From: Eubacterium sp.
GTDB lineage: Bacteria; Bacillota; Clostridia; Acetivibrionales; DSM-1351
Assembly (NCBI GenBank): GCA_029266335.1
Contig: JAQSXC010000002.1
Coordinates: 1-64,000 of the forward strand
Direction of reading: 5' to 3'
Length of the DNA: 64,000 nt
Of the stretch, positions 1 to 9,472 are shown piece by piece. Numbering within the stretch: position 1 is the first letter of the stretch; each line of letters begins with the position of its first letter. The position numbers and the translations under genes are program-made. The notes under the pieces were generated by a model. That model did no database searches. It was not told the DNA's origin and was given only the letters and a program-made list of their open reading frames with translations.

Positions 1-48
1 ACCCTTTAAGCTTGCCAATGTTTGCTTTACCTGTGAAGCAACTGTCAT
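1..48 (-). CDS. DUF1657-like protein, N-terminus only (runs off window edge)
   Basis: Reverse complement reads GGAGG..ATG ACA GTT GCT TCA CAG GTA AAG CAA ACA TTG GCA AGC TTA AAG GGT = MTVASQVKQTLASLKG, typical DUF1657 start; RBS present. Confidence 0.65.
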   Translation of the reverse strand, partial: MTVASQVKQTLASLKG

Positions 49-259
49 GTTGCAAACCTCCAATTTATCATTATTCTAGCTAATATTTTCTGCTTAATTC
101 TAAAAAAAACGTATGCAATATTTGGTAGACAAAAATCCAAACCTAATAAGTACAATCAATAAATAAAATTTAGTAGGGAAACAATATATTACTATCTGCA
201 TAGAGCTAGTTTCTTCAAAATCATAAACATTAGTAATATAATTACTTTAAGGAGATTGT

Positions 260-958
260 ATGGAAAATGTACTTGTAACATCTTTGAGAACAGCAATTGG
301 CTTCTCTGTGCTGCTGATTTTAACCCGTATCTTGGGGAAAAAACAGATGGGACAATTAACAATATTTACTTATATTACTGGAATAGCATTAGGTAATATA
401 GCCGGGGATATGGTTGTTCACAGGGATATTAAAATTATTGACGGTGTTACTGGATTAGTATTATGGGCAATTTTTACACTAATTGTAGAATTTCTTAGCT
501 TGAAATCATCAAAAGTACGTGTACTTCTTGATGGAGAACCAACCATTGTCATTAAAAAAGGAGAAATAATGTATGAAAAGCTATCATCTCAAAGGTTGAA
601 TCTTGATGATTTAACCATGCTGCTTAGGACAAACAACATATTTTCTGTTAAGGATGTAGAGTATGCTATTTTAGAACCAAACGGACAATTAAGTGTGTTA
701 AAAAAACCTGATAAAGAGCAGGTTACAAGAAAAGATTTAAATATATCTGTTAATGACTTTTTAAATATTCCCACTGAAATCATTGTAGATGGGAAATTAG
801 TAACTGCAAATCTTACTGAAATAGGGCAAAACCGGCAATGGCTGGATCAACAGCTTAAACAAGCCGGTATTACTTCAATAAGTCAGGTTTTATATGCTGA
901 ACTGCAAAGTGATGGCAGTCTCTATATAAAAAACAAAAAGGTTAAAAATAATACTTAA
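260..958 (+). CDS. DUF421 (YetF-like) membrane protein
   Basis: N-terminal TM segments, 'RILGKKQMGQLTIFTYITGIALGNIAGD' motif; RBS aaggag. Confidence 0.85.
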   Translation: MENVLVTSLRTAIGFSVLLILTRILGKKQMGQLTIFTYITGIALGNIAGDMVVHRDIKIIDGVTGLVLWAIFTLIVEFLSLKSSKVRVLLDGEPTIVIKKGEIMYEKLSSQRLNLDDLTMLLRTNNIFSVKDVEYAILEPNGQLSVLKKPDKEQVTRKDLNISVNDFLNIPTEIIVDGKLVTANLTEIGQNRQWLDQQLKQAGITSISQVLYAELQSDGSLYIKNKKVKNNT

Positions 959-1050
959 GAATTTAAATGACTATTTTTAAAAAGAATCTGTCGTACAATA
1001 TAAAAATATTGCAAATAACTATTACTGATTAATGTGGAGGAAGATAAATC

Positions 1051-1446
1051 ATGTCAAATAAAAAATTGATTATGAAATTATTTAAAGAAAGATTTGGAGT
1101 TTGCAGACTTGAAAAAGAGGCATTAATACCTGAATGGGCGATAAATAGCCACTTTTTTTCTATAACAAAAACGGCTGACGAATTATCGATTGTATGTAAT
1201 CAAGATAACATTCCAAAGGGTATTAAATGTGAAAAAGATTGGAGAATTCTTAAAGTTGAAGGAATCTTGGATTTTTCATTAATTGGCATACTTTCCTCTA
1301 TCAGTAGTATTCTGGCATTTAATAATATAAGCATATTTACAATTTCTACATATGATACTGATTATATACTTGTCAAAGAAAAAGATATTTATAATGCCGC
1401 CAAGGCCTTGTCCAGTGAGAAATATGAAATAGTTAGAGAATTGTAA
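1051..1446 (+). CDS. ACT-domain (CASTOR-like) protein
   Basis: 'WRILKVEGILDFSLIGILSSISSILAFNNISIFTISTYDTDYILVKEKDIYNAAKAL' resembles stand-alone ACT_7-type proteins; RBS ggagg. Confidence 0.75.
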   Translation: MSNKKLIMKLFKERFGVCRLEKEALIPEWAINSHFFSITKTADELSIVCNQDNIPKGIKCEKDWRILKVEGILDFSLIGILSSISSILAFNNISIFTISTYDTDYILVKEKDIYNAAKALSSEKYEIVREL

Positions 1447-1617
1447 ATAAAAAGCTCTGCATGATTCCGATTACAAAATCTGCCAATTAAATTAACACTT
1501 TATAAAGCGGTATTTAATTTGAGCTTGACTAAGCTATATTCCAGATATAGTATTAATTGTATTGGGCTGGCTAAAGAAATTATTATTTACAGATATTTTT
1601 TATTTAAAGAGGTTAAA

Positions 1618-2130
1618 ATGGTAAACGAAAAAAGCAATCAATTACTAAGTAGCTTTATATCTGATTTACCTGAGAATTTTCGAGATATTTTTAAAGAAAT
1701 TGCAGAATACTCAATATCCTTAGGATATTTGCCTAAAAGAACAAAATCAAAAGACTTCGCCATTGAGTTTTCAAAAAGTAAAGTTAAGCGGACAATTTTG
1801 AAAATGGTGCTTCATAATGACATTATGAAGCATGGCCCTGAATTAAGATTAAAATTCTATGCAAACAAGGATTATTCAGATATATTTAAACAAGGGATAC
1901 AAACAGTTATTGAAGAATTCGGTGGCAAATATACAGGGTGCTATGGTTGCGGCAGGTGATAAAATGAATTGGAAGGCTATACATATGTATATGCTGATGA
2001 CAGGGAGGTTTTCCGTTGTGGTAATGAACTGATATCAATAAAAATTTTCAGTTATGAAAATACACCGGAAATTAAAGCTTTATTAAAAAGGCAAGATGAA
2101 TTTTTCATGGAAAAAATCCTTGGCAAATGA
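1618..2130 (+). pseudogene. Conserved protein interrupted by in-frame TGA TAA (stops at 1957-1962)
   Basis: ORF ending ...GCYGCGR* continues in the same frame after two stops as NELEGYTYVYADDREVFRCGNELISIKIFSYENTPEIKALLKRQDEFFMEKILGK* ending at 2130. Confidence 0.6.
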
Positions 2131-2209
2131 ACAGCTGTTTTTGTATTTTTGAAGTCTTTCTAATATAAACAGTTAAGGTCTTTAAGTAACCTTTTATTAA
2201 GGAGAAAGT

Positions 2210-2674
2210 ATGAGTATACAGAGACATTTTACAGTATCGGTATATATAGTTCATAAAAATAAAGTTTTATTACATAGACACAAAAAATACGGTATTATCC
2301 TTCCTTTAGGTGGACATATAGAAAAAGACGAATTACCCGAAGAGGCCTGTTTACGTGAAGTGCTTGAGGAGTCAGGATTAAATATAACGCTAATCAGTGA
2401 TAAAAATAGCTGCATTGATGGAATAGATGGTGTTAACAGTAGCGAATTAATCAGACCTATGCACATGAGACTATGCAAGGTTGATACTGATCATTACCAC
2501 ATTGATCTGAATTATTATGCAACCTCCGAGACTTTTGATTTAAATCCTCAAAAGGGTGAAACAAGTGCATTATACTGGTTTGCAAAAAATGAATTAACTG
2601 AAATTCAAAATGCACCCAAGGATGTAATACTGATGACAAATGAAGCATTGGGCTTTTTAGGGGGAGAATCGTGA
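2210..2674 (+). CDS. NUDIX hydrolase
   Basis: Nudix box 'GGHIEKDELPEEACLREVLEESGL'. Confidence 0.92.
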   Translation: MSIQRHFTVSVYIVHKNKVLLHRHKKYGIILPLGGHIEKDELPEEACLREVLEESGLNITLISDKNSCIDGIDGVNSSELIRPMHMRLCKVDTDHYHIDLNYYATSETFDLNPQKGETSALYWFAKNELTEIQNAPKDVILMTNEALGFLGGES

Positions 2675-2799
2675 GCTTTGGACAAACTAAATTGTTTAGA
2701 AATATTTGAAAATGGCAAAGATTTTTTGGACATTAGATAAAAAGGTGAACGTTTATCAAATAGATGCAGGATATGATAAGTCTATAATATTAGATGAAT

Positions 2800-2877
2800 A
2801 TGTATGCTTCAGCGATACTTTTTGATCTGGATGATACATTATTCATGTTGAAGGACAGGACGGATGTTGAGGGATAA
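2800..2877 (+). pseudogene. N-terminal remnant of HAD-superfamily hydrolase
   Basis: MYASAILFDLDDTLFMLKDRTDVEG*: HAD motif I (DLDDTL) followed by a stop after 25 aa. Confidence 0.5.
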
Positions 2878-2961
2878 CTAACGAAATGGATACAATGACC
2901 TATCCTTTCGAGTTGGCCACAATTATAATTCCGTTGGTTCATTTACGGGAGGTATTATATT

Positions 2962-3597
2962 GTGAAACAAAAATCAGTAGAGGGTACATTTCTCGCATCA
3001 GTGGTGATGAGTTCGCCCGGGCCAATTATGGTAGGCGCGGCTCTTTTTTTTGGACGATCGTCTACGCAGCTCGCAGACTTCATTCGCCGCACAGCGGAAC
3101 TGGTTGCGATTATCGTTTCGTGGATAGTGTTCCGCATTCTCCATAAAAAAGGTGAGCCGGATGCAGCGTATAAGAATAAACTGGAACACATTACAAACTT
3201 ATGCGTCGGAGTGGCAATGTGCCTATCCGGCGCGGCTATGCTGTTTATAGCGCTGTTCTCGCATAATGCAAAAAAAGGAAACGTCATACCTGGTCTCGTA
3301 ATTGCGGTGTTGGGTGTAACAACAAATTCGTGGTTCTGGCTACGCTATCGCAAACTGAATCGTGAAAAGCCGGATAGAATACTTTCTGTACAAAGCAGGC
3401 TCTACCGTGCAAAGTCGCTCGTAGATGCCTGTGTAATAACAGCACTGACAGTTGTTGCCTATACTCCTGCTTCGTTTGCAGCGAGGTATGCAGACTTGGG
3501 TGGTTCGATAATTGTTGCAGCATATCTCATTGCGAACGGTATTATTACAATACGCGGTACAAATACTGAGGCTAATTACAATAGTAGCTTACCTTGA
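2962..3597 (+). CDS. Membrane protein resembling the cation diffusion facilitator TM domain
   Basis: 'SSPGPIMVGAALFFGRSSTQLADFIRRTAELVAIIVSWIVFR', multiple TM segments; visibly higher GC than neighbours. Confidence 0.55.
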   Translation: MKQKSVEGTFLASVVMSSPGPIMVGAALFFGRSSTQLADFIRRTAELVAIIVSWIVFRILHKKGEPDAAYKNKLEHITNLCVGVAMCLSGAAMLFIALFSHNAKKGNVIPGLVIAVLGVTTNSWFWLRYRKLNREKPDRILSVQSRLYRAKSLVDACVITALTVVAYTPASFAARYADLGGSIIVAAYLIANGIITIRGTNTEANYNSSLP

Positions 3598-4036
3598 GTA
3601 CAGTTTTTTGTAAGTTCCGGGTGTTTGTATATATATGGAAAACTACTATAAGAGCTCGTTTAGAGGATGTGCATTTTGAATACTTGTTCCACAAATCATT
3701 AGACATCCTCTATAACTATATTTCTTTGAAACAAACCAATATAGTACGAAATACTTCAAACATATGTACATATTATTTTATCTCTACAACATTTCCTCCA
3801 ATGCTGACCTCTTTTACATCTTCAACTTTAATGGCTCAGGTGATAGATATTTACGGATTGTGGTGCTGCTATTTCAATGAATATATAGAGATTTATTTTG
3901 AGGCACATCAAAAAACAAAACTTTCTACTGTAAATATATTATCACCAGGCGGCATATCCATTAAATTGTTATTCTATGGTGTAAAGTTTAAAATGAAAGA
4001 AGATGCATATGATGTTTTACTGGCAGATAATACTTA

Positions 4037-4420
4037 TTACTGCCTTTTTCTATTACAAAAATCTATATACTTATCACCCCAGATTTTAAGACTATTCAGA
4101 ACTTCTGAGAAATCCTTGCCCCAGATTTTAAGACTATTCAGAACTTCTGAGAAATCCTTGCCCATATCACTGAGCTCGTATTCCACCTTCGGAGGGATTT
4201 GGGCATAAACGGTTCTGATAATCATACCGTATTCCTCCAATGTACGCAATTGCTTCGTTAGTGTTGCTTGTGTCATTTCAGGCAATAGTCTTTGTAATTC
4301 ATTAAATCTATGTTTGTTTTCACTTAAATGATGCAGGATAATTAATGCCCATTTTCCCGATAATATTTTTTGAGCGGTTGCATATGGGCATTTTCCGAAT
4401 AGTTCTTCCTGTGTCAGCAT
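4037..4420 (-). CDS. HxlR-family transcriptional regulator
   Basis: 'CPYATAQKILSGKWALIILHHLSENKHRFNELQRLLPEMTQATLTKQLRTLEEYGMI'; start set at MLTQEE behind AGGAGG. Confidence 0.9.
   Translation of the reverse strand: MLTQEELFGKCPYATAQKILSGKWALIILHHLSENKHRFNELQRLLPEMTQATLTKQLRTLEEYGMIIRTVYAQIPPKVEYELSDMGKDFSEVLNSLKIWGKDFSEVLNSLKIWGDKYIDFCNRKRQ
4077..4160. repeat. Perfect 2 x 42-bp tandem duplication inside the HxlR gene
   Basis: ccccagattttaagactattcagaacttctgagaaatccttg occurs twice head-to-tail, 4077-4118 and 4119-4160. Confidence 0.95.
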
Positions 4421-4464
4421 ATTTCCTCCTGTTAGTATCTTTTTAAACATATAGTATTTTTCTA

Positions 4465-4496
4465 AATACATAGTATCTTTTTTAATACTATGTATT
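4465..4496. promoter_or_regulatory. 12-bp inverted repeat, candidate HxlR operator
   Basis: AATACATAGTAT-8 nt-ATACTATGTATT between divergent HxlR and NmrA-like genes. Confidence 0.6.
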
Positions 4497-4643
4497 AAAA
4501 AAGATTGTACTTGTTATACTTAATGTAAGTAAATATAATGTATATATACTAGAGTATATCACTACAAATAGTGAAGAGCAAACATATAAAAAAGAGCAAA
4601 TAAATAATAGAAGTGCAAATAATCATATATGGAGGGATAAACC

Positions 4644-5513
4644 ATGAAAATATTATTAACAGGTGCAACAGGAAAACTGGGAACAAAAGTTGCAGAGAGC
4701 TTATTGAAAACTGTACCTGCAAGTGAGCTTGCTGTCAGTGTTCGTGATCCGGAGAAAGCCAGTGATTTGGCTGCTCGTGGAGTAGAAGTCAGAAAGGGTG
4801 ATTTCGACCGGCCTGAAACATTAACTACTGCCTTTGCAGGTATAGACCGATTATTAATTATATCAGCGGATGGGGATAACGAAACAAGAATCCGACAACA
4901 TACAAATGCAGTAGCTGCGGCAAAACAGGCTCAAGTCAGGTTTATTGCCTATACAAGTTTGGGAAATGCAGATAAAAGCTCATTATTCCTTGCTCCGGTG
5001 CACCGTTCCACTGAAGAAGCCATAAAGAAAACAGGGATTCCATACTCCTTCCTGAGAAACAACTGGTATCTGGAGAATGAGCTTGGAAGTATTCAAGGAG
5101 TGCTTAAGGGTGCACCCTGGGTGACTGCTGCCGGCTATGGAAAGGTGGGCTGGGCACTGCAGCAGGATTATGCAGAAGCCGCCGCAGCGGTACTGTCTGG
5201 AAGTGGGCACGAGAATACAATATACGAGCTTTCCGGAAAGCCCATAACTCAAGAAGAATTGGCAGCTGCACTTGGAAATGCATTGGGCAGGGAAGTACCT
5301 GTTCAGCAGGTGGATGACGCCACATATGCCGACATCATGAGAGGGGCAGGAGTACCGGATTTCGTAGTTCCTGTTCTTGTTGACATCCAGAAGGCTATTC
5401 GAACTGGCGCTTTAGAGATAGAGAGCAATGATTTCGAAAAACTTCTTGGTCGTCCAGTAACATCAATCAACGATGCTGTTGCTCAAATTGTCAGAGAACT
5501 ATCCAAAGCATGA
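4644..5513 (+). CDS. NmrA-like NAD(P)H-binding protein (QorB-type)
   Basis: 'MKILLTGATGKLGTKVAESLL' Rossmann motif; QorB-like length. Confidence 0.9.
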   Translation: MKILLTGATGKLGTKVAESLLKTVPASELAVSVRDPEKASDLAARGVEVRKGDFDRPETLTTAFAGIDRLLIISADGDNETRIRQHTNAVAAAKQAQVRFIAYTSLGNADKSSLFLAPVHRSTEEAIKKTGIPYSFLRNNWYLENELGSIQGVLKGAPWVTAAGYGKVGWALQQDYAEAAAAVLSGSGHENTIYELSGKPITQEELAAALGNALGREVPVQQVDDATYADIMRGAGVPDFVVPVLVDIQKAIRTGALEIESNDFEKLLGRPVTSINDAVAQIVRELSKA

Positions 5514-5640
5514 AATGAAAATTGAAATAAAAGCTGGCCTTTATTATTAAAATAGAGGTCGGCTTTATTTTTGAATCATTTTATTAAATGTTAGTGTTTT
5601 TATATTGTCATATACATCAGAACTGGTATACTATTTATAT

Positions 5641-5653
5641 CCCCCGGTGGGGG
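5641..5653. promoter_or_regulatory. Candidate CsoR/RcnR-family operator
   Basis: G/C-rich palindrome CCCCCGGTGGGGG in an AT-rich leader just upstream of the CsoR-like gene. Confidence 0.55.
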
Positions 5654-5670
5654 TTGCGAAAGGAGAATAA

Positions 5671-5953
5671 TATGACTGCAGAACACAAACATCAACATCA
5701 GGATACAAAGAAAGTAATCGATAGAATGTCCAGAGCAATCGGGCATATGGAAGCAATTAAAAGAATGGTTGAAGAAGGCAGAGATTGCAGTGAAATACTA
5801 ATTCAGATTTCCGCTGTCAGATCTGCAATAAACAATGTGGGTAAAATAGTTTTGCAGGACCATATAAATCATTGTGTGGTAGATGCGGTGGAAACAGGAG
5901 ATAAAAGTGTTTTAGAAAACTTAAACAGTGCCGTCGACAAGTTTTTGAAATAA
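5671..5953 (+). CDS. CsoR/RcnR-family metal-sensing transcriptional repressor
   Basis: 'VIDRMSRAIGHMEAIKRMVEEGRDCSEILIQISAVRSAINNVGKIVLQDHINHCV'; start at ATG behind AGGAG. Confidence 0.9.
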
Positions 5954-6006
5954 ATATTACTTTAAATATGAAATAGTATTGAGAATAAAAGAAGGGTATT
6001 AATATT

Positions 6007-7056
6007 ATGAAAAATAAAGCAACAGGAATATTTATGGCAATACTGGCTGCGGCACTGTTTGGAATAAGTTCACCGGTTTCAAAGCTATTACTTGCAGAAA
6101 TACCGTCTACTTTAATGGCTTCACTACTGTATCTCGGAGCAGGGATTGGAATGCTGGCAATTAATATTGCTAGAAGACTTGGTAAAAGAGAGCAGCTTGA
6201 AGCCAGAATGACAAAAAGAGAAATGCCATATATCATCGGAATGATTATCCTCGATATAGCTGCACCTGTTTGTTTGATGATTGGTCTGTCTATGACAACC
6301 TCTGCAAATGCAGCCCTGCTAAACAACTTTGAGATTGTGGCTACATCTCTTATTGCATTGATCATATTTAAAGAGGCGATTGGAAAGAGAATGTGGATTG
6401 CTATTTCACTAATAACATTATCAAGTATAATTTTATCAGTTGAGGATTTTCATAACATTTCGTTTTCAACCGGTTCGGTATTCATTCTGCTTGCCTGTCT
6501 ATGCTGGGGTTTTGAAAACAACTGTACCCGTATGCTATCTTTGAAAGACCCTTTGCAAATAGTTATAGTCAAGGGATTTGGGTCGGGGGCTGGGGCACTG
6601 ATAATTGCACTTGCATTAAAGCAATACAGCACCAACATATTATATCTGTTTATGTCATTAGTACTGGGCTTCGTAGCCTATGGCCTTAGTATATACTTTT
6701 ATATTATTGCACAACGGGAGCTTGGTGCTGCAAGAACAAGTGCTTATTATGCAGTGGCTCCGTTTATTGGGGTGTTATTATCAATTATAATCTTTAGTCA
6801 ACAATTTACCATATCATTTATTATTGCCTTGGTAATAATGATAACCGGTGCATATTTTGCAGGAGTGGAACATCACAAACATAGCCACATACACGAAGAA
6901 ACTACGCACGAACACAGGCACAACCACAGTGATAGTCATCATAACCATACACATGATGACAAAGTTGAAAGTGAACACAGTCATATTCATACTCATGAAA
7001 AAGTAGAACATATACACAGTCATACACCGGATATGCATCATTCTCATTCACATTAG
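6007..7056 (+). CDS. EamA/DMT-family permease with His-rich C-terminal tail
   Basis: DMT permease TM pattern, then HHKHSHIHEETTHEHRHNHSDSHHNHTHDD...HHSHSH tail. Confidence 0.88.
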   Translation: MKNKATGIFMAILAAALFGISSPVSKLLLAEIPSTLMASLLYLGAGIGMLAINIARRLGKREQLEARMTKREMPYIIGMIILDIAAPVCLMIGLSMTTSANAALLNNFEIVATSLIALIIFKEAIGKRMWIAISLITLSSIILSVEDFHNISFSTGSVFILLACLCWGFENNCTRMLSLKDPLQIVIVKGFGSGAGALIIALALKQYSTNILYLFMSLVLGFVAYGLSIYFYIIAQRELGAARTSAYYAVAPFIGVLLSIIIFSQQFTISFIIALVIMITGAYFAGVEHHKHSHIHEETTHEHRHNHSDSHHNHTHDDKVESEHSHIHTHEKVEHIHSHTPDMHHSHSH

Positions 7057-7075
7057 AGTATGATAGTGGTAAGGA

Positions 7076-7609
7076 TTAACTATGATAATAGTCCTCCTTT
7101 GTAATTGAATAACAGACATCATCATAGACTTTTCCATCATATATTTTACATGCAGACCGTAAGGTTCCTTCATATTTAAAACCACATTTTTCAATAACCC
7201 GTTTGGAGCGTGAATTAAAAGGGAAGTGATAACAGGATACAATATCGAGTTTTTCGTCTTCAAACAGATGTCTTAGGACTTCCTTGACGGCTTCACTTAT
7301 CAGTCCTTTTCCCCAATAGTTCTCCGATAGAACATAGCCGATCATCCTGGCGTTAATTCCAATCCTTTTTGCGTCCTGATGAACACCCAGAGAACCGATG
7401 ACCTTACTGTTTTCCTTAAGAACAACAGCTCTGACTTCATCATCTTCAATGAAGTCTTGTAGTATTTTCTCGGATATCTCTTTATTCTTATGAGGAGGCC
7501 AGCCTGCAGCAGGACCTACATTGGGATTTTTAGCATATTCATAAAAGTCATTCAGATCTTCAGGTTTCCACGGTCTTAAGATCAGTCTGTCTGTCTCCAG
7601 AATCTTCAT
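7076..7609 (-). CDS. GNAT-family N-acetyltransferase (RimJ-like)
   Basis: 'ETDRLILRPWKPEDLNDFYEYAKNPNVG...GYVLSENYWGKGLISEAVKEVLRHLF'. Confidence 0.9.
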   Translation of the reverse strand: MKILETDRLILRPWKPEDLNDFYEYAKNPNVGPAAGWPPHKNKEISEKILQDFIEDDEVRAVVLKENSKVIGSLGVHQDAKRIGINARMIGYVLSENYWGKGLISEAVKEVLRHLFEDEKLDIVSCYHFPFNSRSKRVIEKCGFKYEGTLRSACKIYDGKVYDDVCYSITKEDYYHS

Positions 7610-7625
7610 ATTCACATGACCTCCT

Positions 7626-7907
7626 TTATTTGAGCTTTTCATTAAACTCATTTTTAATTGAATCCAGTTCTTCCTTGGCATCTTTGACTATACATTTTAA
7701 AGCAATCCCCATTATCAGTGAAAATAGCGATATCAGAAAGAAAATTGAATGCAGAATTCCAACTTTTACAAAATTGCCATTACTGAATTCAAATATCTGA
7801 TCAACGACACCGTCTGCCAAAAATAGCTTTGCCGATATAAGGAATGCAACGATACTGATTCCTATTAAAATATTAGACATTTTTCTTGTTCTATCAAAAT
7901 AAGACAT
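7626..7907 (-). CDS. Small membrane protein, unknown function
   Basis: Two hydrophobic segments, RBS, short spacing to GNAT gene. Confidence 0.6.
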   Translation of the reverse strand: MSYFDRTRKMSNILIGISIVAFLISAKLFLADGVVDQIFEFSNGNFVKVGILHSIFFLISLFSLIMGIALKCIVKDAKEELDSIKNEFNEKLK

Positions 7908-7978
7908 AGTTACCTCCTTATTAGTAACGAATTTATATTACAAACCAAAATATATAATAAAGTGAATATTGCTTATAG

Positions 7979-9472
7979 TTATTTTTTATGTGCATGCCAT
8001 TGGTCTATTTGCTGCTGTAAATTATTTTTCAACTCATCAATGCCTGCGGCCTTTAATTCCTTTAAATATTTCGGGAGGATTTTTTCGGGGTCTACAGTAC
8101 CTGTCATCAATCCGGGATAGTATTTAGAGGTTACTCTGGAAACAGCAGCCAGCTGAGAGCTCACTGACGGGCTGGAAATATCGGGTGTAAAATCCAGAGT
8201 CACTGATTTTATTGCGTCACTGTTGAATTTTTTGTATTCCTCCCATTTGTTTGGAGGATCTCCCTTTAGTGTTTTAAGAATAAACCAGTTACCCTGCGTA
8301 TATTGAACTCCTGCATAGCCACTGTCCTTATTAACGGCTACCTGACCTTCGGGAGTAAGATCATAATGAAGTCCTTCAATACCGAAGTTTATTAGATTAC
8401 GGACTTCCGGGTCGGTATTCAGGCAATTTAAAAATTTTATACAGGCTTCAGCATTTTTGGTACGCGAACTTACCACCATAATGCCGCCGCGTGCCGACTC
8501 TGTGGTTACAATCGAAGATGAGACCTGCTGGGCAACAACTTCAAAGCCTGTATCTTTTGACCAGGAAGTGGCGGAATATGGACCGGCGCCTCCTTCTCTC
8601 CAAAATACGTTCTGGTCTTTTCCCAAACCGGAGCCGGCTTTTACCGAAGCATCCTCATTTATATACCCTGCTTTATAGTATTTTCGCAAAGTATTTAAAG
8701 TAGTCCTGGCCAGATCTGTTTCAAATATATTAATGATTTTCAGGGTTTTATCTGTAGATTTAACCATTAATGGAATATCTCTGTTAAGGATATATTCGTA
8801 ATCTTCAAGAGCGAAAAAATTATGTGAGTACTGATCCAGCTCCATAATAGTAAATCTGGGCTCATTCTGCTGTATGGTTTTAAAAACCGGTTCTAGGGAT
8901 TCGAGGGTGGTCAGTTTTGAGATATCTATATTGTACCTGTCTACCAGTTCCTTTTTGTAGATCCACCATTCAGGGACAGCTATCTCCTTGTTTGTAGGAA
9001 CCCCATATATATTATCATTTATCTTTACACCTTCCCATAAAAGAGGGTTTATTGTATCGTACATATCTTTGCCGATGGTTTTTAAATATGAATCAAGTAT
9101 CAGCCATGTACCTTTTCTGGCATTTCCAGAGTAATCTCCCTGATCACCTTCTGTAGAAAATGCAATATCAAAGTTGGTTCCGGAATTTATTATATTGGAC
9201 AGACTTCGGCCGTAATCACTCCAGTTTATCTTGTTATAATCAATATGGACGTTTATTTTCTTTTCCAACAACTTGTTCAGAGTCTCATTAACCTTCTCCA
9301 GATCGGTATCGGGAGTTCCGATTGTATAGTATTTGAGGGTTACGGGAGAAGAGGATGGGTCTGGAGCCGGTACTTTTGTCACAGTATCAGGTGAAGGTGT
9401 ACTTGAGCATGCCGGAATTAATAGAGCAAATATTAATAGAATACAAATTCTGAGAGCATTATGACCCTTCAA
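7979..9472 (-). CDS. Extracellular solute-binding lipoprotein (family 1-like)
   Basis: TTG start behind AGGAGG; lipobox 'LLIPACSS'; ABC sugar-binding-protein-like body. Confidence 0.85.
   Translation of the reverse strand: MKGHNALRICILLIFALLIPACSSTPSPDTVTKVPAPDPSSSPVTLKYYTIGTPDTDLEKVNETLNKLLEKKINVHIDYNKINWSDYGRSLSNIINSGTNFDIAFSTEGDQGDYSGNARKGTWLILDSYLKTIGKDMYDTINPLLWEGVKINDNIYGVPTNKEIAVPEWWIYKKELVDRYNIDISKLTTLESLEPVFKTIQQNEPRFTIMELDQYSHNFFALEDYEYILNRDIPLMVKSTDKTLKIINIFETDLARTTLNTLRKYYKAGYINEDASVKAGSGLGKDQNVFWREGGAGPYSATSWSKDTGFEVVAQQVSSSIVTTESARGGIMVVSSRTKNAEACIKFLNCLNTDPEVRNLINFGIEGLHYDLTPEGQVAVNKDSGYAGVQYTQGNWFILKTLKGDPPNKWEEYKKFNSDAIKSVTLDFTPDISSPSVSSQLAAVSRVTSKYYPGLMTGTVDPEKILPKYLKELKAAGIDELKNNLQQQIDQWHAHKK

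Noticed and set aside
1957-1959. Possible selenocysteine TGA codon
   Set aside because: The immediately following codon is TAA in the same frame and no SECIS-like hairpin was evident, so Sec recoding would not restore the ORF.
3594-4208. 204-aa plus-strand ORF
   Set aside because: Its 3' part is antisense to the HxlR gene (and inherits the 42-bp repeat); no RBS or recognisable domain. Low-complexity AT-rich upstream part.
6814-7047. Met-rich 77-aa minus ORF (MRMMHIRCMTVYMFYFF...)
   Set aside because: Mirror artefact of the His-codon-rich tail of the EamA permease (CAT/CAC read antisense gives ATG/GTG).
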